Positions 22,871 to 33,552 of a stretch of 64,000 nucleotides of DNA are shown piece by piece; the first letter of the stretch is position 1; the number at the start of each line of letters is the position of its first letter. The notes under the pieces were generated by a model. That model saw nothing but the letters and a program-made list of their open reading frames with translations, was not told the origin of the DNA and did not search any database. Source of the DNA: Neckera pumila. Taxonomy: Eukaryota; Streptophyta; Bryopsida; Hypnales; Neckeraceae. A program made the translations under genes and the position numbers. The DNA is taken from positions 1,927,001 to 1,991,000 of the forward strand of contig OZ018418.1 of NCBI GenBank assembly GCA_963969595.1, read 5' to 3'.

Positions 22871-25800
22871 ACCTCTCTTGTTCTTGGTTTGAACAGGTCG
22901 GTTCATGAGGTCAATTGGCTATCTAGATAGGCCTCACTTTGTCCCAACTCGTCTTCTCATTTTTTGAACCCGTCCAATCCACCAAGTTCCTTCATCTACA
23001 CCCTTAAGTATACTAGAAGGGGCCCTAATTTGTGCACCTTGCCTCCTTTTCCTTTTCAAAACAGACTTTACAGTAGAAGACTTTGTTAAGGTGCTTCTTT
23101 GTAAAAAAAAAAAAAAACAGTCAGAACCCTATCCTAATAGGCATGTGTTAGTAGAAGCAGAAACTGAAATGTAATCTTCATTGTTATTGAAATACATTGA
23201 ATTACGCACCCTTGTCAACCTATCTTTGGGAAGAAAAGGATTTCCATTTGATTGTGACACGAGGGTGGATTTAAAAATTTGGCAACCTTAAATTCAACTA
23301 TAGGTACAATCTGCTCCGGGATAACCATACTAGACACTTGCACTTCTTGGGAGTCTAACATTTCATTAAAAATATCACGAGTCTCATTTTCAAGTAATGC
23401 CAAAGAATCAAGACTATCATCCACAAGTTTATCTTCTAAAACATCTTCAAGTATAGAGTTAAGGTTAGGATCTCCACCATGTTCTTCAGAATCCACAATG
23501 GGTGGCATATGCAGGGTCTCTCTAAGGACCTCCAAGTCACCATCTTCACCAGCAATAGGTGATCTGCTTGGCACAAATGCTAAGTGTTTACAGTCAGCTT
23601 TTTCAAACTTCCATGGGGTCTGAAACCATTCTTTTTTTTTGGCTACATGTGAAGGGGCCATAATCAATATTCGCAAGAGTTTTTGGGCTTCTCTAAAGCC
23701 CTCTTGCAATGCTGCAATGACTTATCCATCATCACTAATAAGACTATTGTCTCCCAAGTCACAAGGAGTTTCAGCACCCTTTAAAGGATGCAGTTTAGCC
23801 CACACATTCTCCATCTTGTTGTGCACCCGTCCAAACTTTAACCCATTGTTGCCATATTCAATACCCGCCAATCGATTCAAGGTATTTGCAGACCCCACCA
23901 AGTCATGAAAATCATAAGCCCTCTCTAACCCTACCATGCCACCAATTTTAGAGAAAAATATTTCACAAGAATCACTACCTGCAAGATGGAGAGGTACAAA
24001 CAAATGGGGATATTTGTCCCTAAAGTGAGTAACTAATAAAACCACAAAATGACATAAAAATTGTACATCAATAAAACATTGTTGAGATACAAAGTTATCA
24101 GATGCATTAGGTTATTGAGAATTCCCAAAAACTGAATGATCACCATGCTACAGCCAAAGCTTCCAAAGGCGGAAAAAAAAAGAAACTTTTGCAACAAGAA
24201 CTAATCTAGATCTCAAATCAAGTGTGGAAGAAGCAAAAATATCTATATAATTTGCACATACTTCCAAATACATCTCTGTATCCAAAGTAAGCTCTAGATG
24301 AACATCAGCTGCTGTCCTCAATTTAGCTAAGCACATCCGTGTTTCTCTTTGGCAAATACGTTGGACAGATGCCCAATTTTGCCTGTCCCTCCTATCTATA
24401 TCTTCTTTCTTCAGCCCATGATCATCAAATGTGAATTTGTTATACACAAGACCTAAATGTTGAAGACAAACAATATAACCACCTAGTTGAAGAATTCTTA
24501 TAGGGGAATCCAATGGATTTACCAACTTCTTTCCGTTGTGGATGTAGTCTTGGTCATGGAGACCAAATGCATCACCCATGTTGTCTAATCCTGCTGTCAA
24601 CAACCAGCCATCCCAATTCACCTTCAACCGTGCTCCAGATGTGACCTTGTAATCCTCCAACATCAATTGGCGCCTTCTTAAATCACCATCACTTGCATGG
24701 CCTACAATTGGTCCAACTGATTCCTTGCACTCTTTATCCCACAATTGATCAATCAATCTCCATTGCTTATGAACCCATGAGGAGTCAAAACAATTACACG
24801 TATTGCAAACCACCAGAACAAGTCGTGGCAATTTGTCGTGTAGCTAGTGGATTTACTACAATTCACCCTGGCAAACCCTCCCACCTTGTAAGTACAAATA
24901 TTGTCAATAATCTTATTATATCCAACCTCTCCAACTCCTACAACTGGCTTAAATGATGACACACATACATGATCTGCCATCACCCCACAAAATTTAACCA
25001 AGGTATTAAATTTCTGCTCCCACATGACCCTTGATTTAACCTTTGTTTCATCTTTTGCTAGTATAACAGGTACTGGTCCTACAATCCCATGGAGGTCTTT
25101 TGCATCTTTGTATATTTCTGCCACTGAGGCAAAAATATTAGCATGCTCCCTAGAAATGAATTGCACACCCTTTTTATTTTCCCTTTTTATTGTATTAAAT
25201 GTTGGACCAAAGAAGCTCAGTGAAAATAGATCACACATCCTCCTTCCCCCATATATTTTCATAGCTTGACCAAAAGACTTTGTATTACTTGAAAACCTAT
25301 ATCCCTTCTTTTCCCTATTTAGATTAGATGCAACATCCCTTATGAAATCCCAAAGAGTTGGTTTCCCTCCAAATGCCCCTAATCTATGAAAAAAATAATA
25401 TCATTACAAAATTTTACCAAATTATGTTGATTAGAGGCTTTTCTTGCAGCCTCTTTTAAAGTAGGCCTTTTAACCCTCAATTGCACAATGCATGCTTTTG
25501 CTGCCCAATGATACATTTTTTCAAGCCTTAATTTCTTTGTGATTACCCTACTATGATGTGACAACTCATTCACTTGCAAATACCCCAATCGACGTCCCTT
25601 ATCTGTACCCCTAGTACCCCGCTTTTCTAAGGCTCTGTCCTCACGTACTACACGCATCCTAAAATCTTGCTCGAGCCAAATTTGACCACAAAAACTATAG
25701 CAGAGATTAGAGAAAGAATTGCCAAATGTACTAAACCGAGAACATTCTTTATGCCTAATTGTACCCTTTATATTTATAGACTTGTTATCTACCTAAAATG

Positions 25801-27145
25801 ATTGATGAAGATGGGTTTCAAGATACCAATTAACACCAGGATGGGGGTCATGAAGCAAACCATCCACAATATAAGTATTGCCAGCATAAACACATGTAGG
25901 TCCTCTAAAACCCCAGCACATTAATCTAAGCAAATGAGAACAATCTAATAAGGGAGATTCACCTTCTTGGCTACTATCTCCACCACTTCTGAACCATGTA
26001 TGCAAATCCTTCTGATTTGAATTGACAGCACTACTTGATTTTTGAGCTGGCCTTCCTCTCTTGCCAGTGGTCAATGCTGGATGCATGCTCTTAGCATTGT
26101 GAGCATCTTCTAATGCTTTCTCATGTTTTGTTCCACCAAGGTGGTTCCTGAGGTTAGCTTCAAGATTTTTTTTTGGACGACATAACTAAAAAAAATTCCC
26201 ACAATAAGTGCACTTAACCTTAAACCAGAAGCTCTTAACCTCAGTACAATCAATGTCTCCAACCACTACAAAAGGATTAGGATCAGAGGAAATACTTTAA
26301 TTGACACCATCTAGAGTTTTGATACCCTCATCTACTAAAACTTTGTGATTTGCAGTAGTCAGTATAATTGTCTTTCCTTTTGGTGCAGCTGACTGAGGAT
26401 GATTACAAAAATCAACACCCTTTCTTCTATACCAACTACGTATGTGTCCATTTGACATTAAATGGCTTTTGCAAAAATTTGAAAACAAATTTGAAGCAAG
26501 GATTTTGGTGTGACCACCACTTCCACCCCCAATATCCTTGCAACATTCCTCACAGTAAACCTTTAAAACTCCAACCCCATCTTGATTCCAAGACTTCAAT
26601 GACCAACTATGGTCTTAAAGGGAAATTGCCTTTATTTCATTCCTCAATTTCTCCTCCCCTTTGAAATAGAATCCCAGAACCTCTTTTGGAATTAAAAGTG
26701 ATTTTAGCAATGATCTAGATTTTGAAGAACTGACCCTAGAGCAGGTTGCTGGATTTAATGGAATACCCTCAGCAGTAGCATCTTGGCAAGCAACACCAAC
26801 ATCAACTTCTGTGGCCTCCAATGGAGCTGATTCAAAGATAAAAGACTCCTCCCCAGCACAAAGATGCTTAGAAGCATCAGTAGTCTCAGACTCCACAGGA
26901 ATGACATACATCTCCGGCAAGATGGTGTTCAGCTTCTCAAGCTTCACATTAATCCTCACTTTGTCTTCCACATCCCAAAATAAAAATGGCCAGTCTACCA
27001 CATTAGCATCTTCCAACCTGATCCGGAGGTTGGTATAGGACTTGCCTTCCTTTGCATTGATTGGGCCAATCTTCTCTAGAATGCTCCATTCATGCTCCAA
27101 GGAGAATAGTTTAACTTTGAATGATATAATGCACGCTGAATCCTA
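22870..27145 (-). pseudogene. Transposase-like gene with zinc fingers (P-element/THAP9-like order suspected)
   Basis: Reading leftwards, the first exon follows a GGTTAG acceptor near 27145 (FKVKLFSLEHEWSILEKIG). Cys/His-rich modules come next: CEECCKDIGG with FCKSHLMSNGH, then KKNLEANLRNHLGGTKH. After these come a basic segment (25657-25379) and a core at 25262-24148. The core contains VILAKDETKVKSRV, GHASDGDLRRRQLM, NGKKLVNPLDSPIR and DRQNWASVQRICQR. It continues at 24045-23215 with LAGSDSCEIFFSKIGGM, EYGNNGLKFGRVHNKM and an acidic tail. A last exon near 23080-22870 has GTWWIGRVQKMRRR and PIDLMNRPVQT. The order DET, SDGD and SDSCEIFF resembles a D-D-E catalytic set. Frameshifts near 24840 and stops (for example TAA near 23722) show decay. 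I recognise the family as a repeated plant protein, but its superfamily is inferred. Confidence 0.6.
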
Positions 27146-28610
27146 ACCACCAACATTTACAAACACTTAGTATAGCCAAATCCATTCATATATATAGAAA
27201 TTAACAAAATCAGAAAATAAGATGATATCCAAAATAATTTGCTAGAAGGTGTATTAAATTCTTACAAAATTGGAGCTACAAATCAGTAGAGATAGTTGGG
27301 TCCTAAGGTTGAAGTGCCCTTGATCTACAAGATTCTCAGCCCTGCATTTTGCAAAAAAAAACAGTATTAAGATCATATTAGACACTCATGCAAAATGCTA
27401 ATCTATCACAAATTTCATGCTCATTTATATGATTTACTTGCAAATAATATTGCCATTGCAAAGCTTGTGGAATGCGCAAATGGAGATTTTCACAACTTTA
27501 CAAAATTAATTTGGCATTTACCACTTTACAATGATAATTTGAGTAGATAATTTTTTAATCGTGCTGCTCAGAAGGTGATTCTATAGCTAGATAATGATGA
27601 TACGTAATTCATTGTGCTATTCTAGTTCACCCATAGCTCAAAGAAGCATCAACCAAAACCTCAAAGCATATTCATTCTACAACTGAAGCACAAAAATATA
27701 TCAAGGGAACTTACTATGTGGAAATATGTCTCAAGATTCTTTGGAAGTCAAAATTGATGACAACATTTACAGCCTAAATGTCTGAGCAAGACACCATCCA
27801 ACCATTTCATTTCAATCATGTTAAACAAATCATTGCACCAATAGAAGAGATATGTCTGTTGCAATACTGCCCCAAGCTATTAAAGAATGATATAGTAGAA
27901 ATCAACAAGTTAATGGCAAAGGAATATTGGCTCTAAGCAATCCCAATCAAATTCATGATCATGATTGGAAATATCAGAGAGAAAGATCAAAAACAAAAAG
28001 GTTCAAAGACATTGAGCAAGTGATTTGTCTTCACAAAGAGAAAGTCCACAAAAAAAAGGGTAAAGGGAAATGTAAGTAATGGACACCTTGTATTTGGACA
28101 CAAAACCAAGTCAGCCTTTTTGGTGTGCTTTTTTGCAGCCCTCAACTCAGTAGGAAGCACTATATCTTGACAAACAAGAAACATCAATGTTAGGTCTCTC
28201 GACAACACAACTGGTCTTTCACAGCATTAGACCTGAAATAGGTCACAAAGTACTCCAGTCATTCACAAAATAAAATGGGAGCCACAAATAGCACATGGAG
28301 CAAATGGTCTTCCCAAGAGAGTCTCTGATGTCATTAAGTAAAACTAAACTCCAAATGAATCTCAAACTTGCTAGTTAATGATGTTCTCATAATAGAGCAC
28401 ACCTTCCAATTCACAATGTTGTCAAGAAGCTTCCTTCTTTACTTGTATTCTATACAACGGCACATCATGAGTTTACACAAAATAGATTTACATGAAAGTG
28501 GGACTTTAATTAAACCTACACTAACACCTAATACATGATTCAAAATGGAAGCTAATAGCAGGAATCAAGTCTAGCTAACTTGCACAATGGAATGGGAGCA
28601 CCCGGGGGAG
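27146..28610. other. Spacer; one unassigned minus-strand ORF
   Basis: Mostly AT-rich. The minus-strand stretch 28208-27987 (CQDIVLPTELRAAKKH) is open but carries no domain that I know. Confidence 0.35.
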
Positions 28611-28772
28611 CATTCACCTAACATTCACCCAACTTCACCTAACATTCACCTAACTTCACCTAACATTCACTTAACATTCACCTAACTTCACCTAACATTC
28701 ACTTAACATTCACCTAACTTCACCTAACACTCACTTAACATTCACCTAACTTCATCTAACATTCACTTCACC
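28611..28772. repeat. Minisatellite of (a)cattcacctaac units
   Basis: Short units (cattcacctaa, cttcacctaa, cattcacttaa) alternate, giving a composite period of about 32 bp. Units are almost identical, so expansion is recent. Confidence 0.85.
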
Positions 28773-29408
28773 AAAGAATCTGCTCCTGATCAAACCAAAT
28801 GACCAATTGCATTACAATATAAGCAATCAAGCTAAAATAATTTACATTACAATATATCACCTCTTGCACAATAACCATAAGCAATTCATGAAATAATCAA
28901 TGCTCTCAAAATGTAGAAGTAGAAGCAATTGTAATCAATCCAACCCTATTGGATGAATTTGAAATCAGACGTCTTACTCTTTGTCATAGGCGGCACAAAC
29001 TTTACAAAAGCAGTCACCGTGAAGCTTCGCCCATCAACCTTACAATCCCAGATTGTAGATGCAACCCACCTGATTCAAGAAAAATGTCATTTCCAATTTC
29101 AGAGAGCAAATTGGCTTTATCATTGTGAACAATGACTTCAAGCAATATAAATAAAATAATACCAACTTCTAGCTGTTGCCTATCTCTGCGTTTTAGGTTC
29201 TATAAATCAACACACCAATTTGAATAATGAGTGAAAATTCTACCTGTGCAAATAGTCATCCCTAGCCATTTCTTTGCAACCATATCATCCTAAAGATACT
29301 AGAATATTTTATCTCTGAATTAGATGTATACCAATCCATACACTTAGAAAGTACAATAGTACAAAGTACATTGCATCCCTATCAAATATTATAGAGTTAA
29401 TCAAATAC

Positions 29409-29657
29409 CTTCTCTTTCTTCTTAAGCTCAGCTTCCTTGGCCGTAAGCTCTTTCTCCTCTTTCTCCAACTCCTAGCAAAATCAAGAAACTGACATAATTA
29501 GAATCAAACAAAAATTAAAAACTAGATGAGCAGTACAAGAACTTGAGAGGCAACCTAGACCCTAAAGTACCAGAAAGAGAAGCCAAGAACAAATTCTCAA
29601 AAGGCAAGAAATAATGTATCTAACTTACTGTTGCACTACCAACAATGATATCCGCTA
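29409..29657 (-). pseudogene. Two small exons resembling a SCAMP N-terminus
   Basis: The minus strand shows an exon at 29657-29629 ending in ADIIVGSAT, with a perfect GTAAGT donor. A 63-nt exon at 29471-29409 (ELEKEEKELTAKEAELKKKE) is bounded by a TAG acceptor and a GTATTT donor. Joined, they resemble the N-terminal part of plant secretory carrier membrane proteins, where a short DIPLG..A segment precedes KKKEKELQAKEAEL. I could not find the membrane-spanning exons downstream, so this is a fragment or a chance coiled coil. Confidence 0.35.
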
Positions 29658-30080
29658 CTGCATCCTTCAAAAAAATTGGCTTGTATAGCAAAAATGAATG
29701 AAGGACTGAAAGCAAAGGAACAAAGAAAGTGGGAGGCTGGTGCTGGGACAAAAGACATGCTTGGAGGAGAGGTTGACTTGCAGTTCTTGGTATGAGGAAG
29801 TCAATGCTCCAAATAGTCCTTTGTTGTTGCTCGCAAACACAACCAAATACAAGGGCCGATGCTGCAAGAACAAACATACAAACAACATCAAGCCCACAAT
29901 TCGAGACTCACAAAAATAACCTAACACGTCCACTAAAAACTAACTTTGTACAGAAAATTTCTCTTGGTAGAATCCCAGAACCATACACTTAGGCGCAATA
30001 CACTTAGGCGCATCCAAGACCACCCTAAACCTTATCACGCAATTGATGTTTTATTCACAAAATGCTGATGCCGCTTTCTG

Positions 30081-30632
30081 CTACTGTCCGATGACATTGA
30101 TTTTTACCTGCGCCACAACCTCGGGGTGCAGCTTGATCTCCACCACGTACTGTTCAACCTCTTGTACCCCCGGCACCGTCACCTTGCGCTTGTCCACCTC
30201 TTGCTTTGTGTTTGCCCGGATGATGTCCACCACGTCCTGTGAAGTCACCTCCCCAGAAGATGAGCTTGCCCTGCCCGCCCTTCATCCGACAAATCATCAA
30301 CGCGCCCGCGGCCTGTAGCGTCCGTGCCACGCTCTCCACCTCCACCTTCATGGCCTTGCACGCCTCCTCCTTGCGCAGCTCTTCTAGGCAGATGGCCTTT
30401 AGAATCTTGGGAGTCGCCAGGCAAGCCTTGCCCGTCAAGTTGCCAAGTTGCGGAAGTAACCCGTCTTCACGGTGAGGAGTGCGCCCATCTTGCCCAGGTA
30501 CTGCATGTCCCCCGATCAAAGCACCTGTCGACGCTTCTGCATGCGCTTGTTTGCCACCACAGAAAAGGGCAGGTAGCATCTGCCGCTTGTGGTGGGCGTG
30601 ACAAAAGACGAAGAAGCAAAGACTTTAGACAT
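30081..30632 (-). pseudogene. RPL9: Plastid 50S ribosomal protein bL9 pseudogene
   Basis: bL9 binds 23S rRNA in the large ribosomal subunit. Reading from the ATG at 30632, a Ser/Thr-rich, transit-like start (MSKVFASSSFVTPTTSGR) leads to ANKRMQKRRQVL, then a TGA at 30518-30516. The text goes on in frame with MQYLGKMGALLTVKTGYFRN. It shifts to KACLATPKILKAICLEELRK and KGGQGKLIF, then shifts again to EVTSQDVVDIIRANT, EVDKRKVTVPG and EIKLHPEVVAQVKINVIGQ before TAG at 30083-30081. This is the full bL9 order: N-domain, connecting helix and C-domain. No intron is seen. One stop and two frameshifts indicate a pseudogene. The segment is clearly more GC-rich than its neighbours, so it may be a young retrocopy. 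Confidence 0.85.
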
Positions 30633-30763
30633 TGTGCTCCCAAAGGCTGGGGTCGAGCTCACATGAAATGTAGGGATACTTTGGCCAAACACTAAGCTAC
30701 CCCCAAATTCAAGAACAGCTGCACCAAATGTTTGTGTCAATGTTGACAATCCAAAGACCAAAG

Positions 30764-30972
30764 CACGAAACACCAAAACCTTAACGCCTAAACAGAACTC
30801 CAACTCCAAGCAATTGCCAAGCAACCTTGAACTCAAAACACCAAAACCTTAAAGCCTAAACAGAACTCCAACCCCAAGCGATTGCCAAGCAACCTTGAAC
30901 TCGAAACCCTAAAACCTTAATGCCTAAACAGAACTCCAACCCCAAGCAATTGCCAAGCAACCTTGAACTCTA
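30764..30972. repeat. 68-bp tandem repeat, 3 units
   Basis: The word cctaaacagaactccaa occurs at 30787, 30855 and 30923, and each unit ends gccaagcaaccttgaactc. It lies directly upstream of the bL9 copy on the minus strand. Confidence 0.85.
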
Positions 30973-30974
30973 AA

Positions 30975-31630
30975 CGCAAAAGAGAATTAAAAAACCGGCA
31001 AAAAACCCTATCGAAATGCACTAGAATACAATGATGAAAAAATGCGGCAAAACCTATCTGCCTCCATTGCAACGAAATATAGCAAAAGAGTGCGAGTCGT
31101 CAAGGCCACAAGTCCTCAGTAACCCTAGCCGCAAGGTAACAGAACCCTAAAACAACTCCTCAACGGCCAAGTCCTTAACGTGTAAATACTAAAACTGTCA
31201 TACAGCTTTCATTGTACCATCATACAGCTCAATGTTTTTCTCTTGGAACAATGGATTTGTGTATGCTCACATTGTTGAGGCACTTATGAAGAGACCGATT
31301 TAAACAGGCTAGACAGCAGCCACAAATCTCTCAGAAAAAATCTCATACATTTAATAGATTGCATTCATATTATTATATATACATAATTATTTGTTCACAT
31401 TGAAACTCATTGTAATATGAAAATTTTTAAAGACCCCTATTAGTCAAGGCTAACTTATTAATAAAAAATTCTACTATAAGATGGTTTAATATAGCCTAAT
31501 TTATATATAATAGAGTATGTAGAATTTCATGGACCTTATAGTAGCCCTACATATTATATAAAATTTGTCCCTTTTGAATTAAATGGACCCTATCTTTTAA
31601 CTCACGTAGTTTTCTAAACAATTGACAATG
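30975..31630. other. Spacer
   Basis: The left part holds Arg/Lys codon-like text but no long ORF; the right part (31.3-31.6 kb) is AT-rich. No gene was seen. Confidence 0.4.
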
Positions 31631-31635
31631 ATCTC

Positions 31636-32080
31636 CCTGGGCGTGCGGGTCGGCTACTGTGAGTACTAGTAGAGAGACCGCGGGTCAAGTGCCAAGCACG
31701 AGTGATGGGGAAGCGACCGCGGGTGCGAATAAGGAGACCGCGGGTCGGGTAAGGGGACTGCTGGTCGGGGAATGGCGGGTGCGGATGCAAGTAACTAAAC
31801 CGCGGGTCTCCGTCACCTCTGAATGGCAACCGTGGGTCGGATAACCGGAACAGCGAGTCTTCCTTAAAACCGCAGGATGAAAAGCGCAACCGCGGCTTCC
31901 TTGGACAACTTCTGGTTTGGTCACCCGCAGTTGCCCTTCACCCAAAGTTGCCTACCCGAGGTTGCTTAGACCCGAAGTTGCCCTAAACCACTTGAAGTCG
32001 CCCTTTACCCGATGTCGCCTATCCGTGTTCGCTTAGACCCGAAGTTGCCTTTCCACATTGGACCCGCATGCGCCCCACCA
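31636..32080. repeat. GC-rich repeat block with inverted halves
   Basis: The left half repeats gaccgcgggtc-type words, the reverse complement of the gacccgcggtc words at 7.95 kb. The right half (from about 31917) repeats acccgaagttgcc-type words in the other orientation. CpG-rich in an AT-rich region. No recognised gene follows closely; a 63-codon ORF at 32352-32540 is the only candidate. Confidence 0.6.
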
Positions 32081-32351
32081 TTGTACCACGCTGATGCCAT
32101 ATAGCATCTATGTAGACTGTGGTAAACAGGGATAATCTTCTAAATAGTCAATGGTAAATGTTGACCTTACTAGATGGACGGAGGGGCTGCTATCTGTCAT
32201 AGACATTGTGTTTGTCACGTTGTTGCCGTGTTTAAGAAGACAACCCCTGAATGTTAGTAACTAAGTTCAATGAAATTTGGCAGGTTGAGAAGCACTAGAT
32301 GTCAAACAAAATCCCTGAGATGACACTCAAAAAATTGAAGATGGTTGCAAC

Positions 32352-32540
32352 ATGCAAGACCTCACTGTTGCACAAAACAAAGTTTCTGAAGCAGTGGAAT
32401 TCATCCATACCCTCTCAAGATGCAAGACGGTTTCTAGTGAAGCCATGCTCAGAAAAGAAGTTTGGGCCCTTCCTCAACAAGTGCATTTGGTGGGCGGGGA
32501 TATGTTTCTTTCTGAATTTTGTGCATATGAATTGAAATAA
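32352..32540 (+). CDS. Small hypothetical ORF
   Basis: Sixty-two codons (MQDLTVAQNKVSEAVEF ... FLSEFCAYELK), helical in character, starting about 270 bp after the GC-rich block. No domain is recognised. It could be the remnant of a larger gene of the kind that follows the other GC-rich blocks. Confidence 0.2.
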   Translation: MQDLTVAQNKVSEAVEFIHTLSRCKTVSSEAMLRKEVWALPQQVHLVGGDMFLSEFCAYELK

Positions 32541-32544
32541 GGAC

Positions 32545-33540
32545 CAATGTGAATCTTATCTTACTATTATTATACACTTGATGATCTACAAAATATAATA
32601 TAATATTTTACTTAATCCTTTATACACAAATGTAAAGGATTTCAAAGTATATTCTTACACATTGTCATAGTCCATAGCATTAAAGATAATCTCGCATTGA
32701 TCTATTTAGATTTCAAATATTGTACATACAAAGAAGTTATATATAAATAGAAATGTATGAAATGAATTTTTTTTTTTGAAATGTATTTAGCTATACCTCT
32801 AAATTCACAAAAATAAACTATTCAAATATCAATATTTCAATGAGAAATACTATAGATTTTTGGAGATATATTAGATATATTTTAAATTTATTTTTCACAA
32901 ATCTATCTTATATTAGTAATTGGAATAGTTTTTTCTACGATGACCTAACTTTTAGTTGAGTAAATTTATAATATATTGAGCTCTACAATTTGTAGAAATC
33001 TAAAGAAATATGATGTCATTTTAGAAGTTGTTCAAGAAAAATACCCAAAAAATAATTAATTTAAATTTCTTCATCTTTTATTCTAGCACACTATAAAGAG
33101 TTTATAGAAATATATTAATTTACTTTAGGAATTATAAGCAATAAATAGAAACGAACATTCAAGGATTTTTTTCTATTCTTTTCTTGCTCACTTTAATCCA
33201 CCGCAGTGTGCAATTGTTTGGCATTGATAGTGACACCAGAAATGGATGACATTTTAGATTTTCATACGAGGAACTATGAAGAACAAAGTGTCAGAACCAA
33301 AGGGGTTTGTTGGAAGACCTCTCGGTACCCGAACTTTTGGTTCTGTCACTTCATTCTTCATTATTTCTTCCGCGTTTGTTTTTTCACAATTGTTTTTTGA
33401 CAAGAGTGCTTTTGATATCAGTTATGCAATTTCATCCAATGTTTGGTGAACTCCTAGATATAAGTCATCATTTTTAGAAGTTCTAAAGTTTGAATGCTTT
33501 CTTTCTTAATTGACATGTTTTCACTTATGAATTCTCATGT
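32545..33540. other. AT-rich spacer
   Basis: Very AT-rich up to about 33180. A short open piece lies at 33206-33400, with no known domain. It ends in the T-rich tract and TACAG acceptor of the next gene. Confidence 0.4.
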
Positions 33541-33552
33541 TTTTACTACAGA

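Noticed and set aside
28611..28772. CRISPR-like array
   Set aside because: Units are contiguous, without unique spacers, in a plant nuclear context; it is a minisatellite.
30324..30695. Plus-strand ORFs over the bL9 region
   Set aside because: High GC keeps the antisense frames open; the minus strand gives the full bL9 order, so the plus ORFs are shadows.
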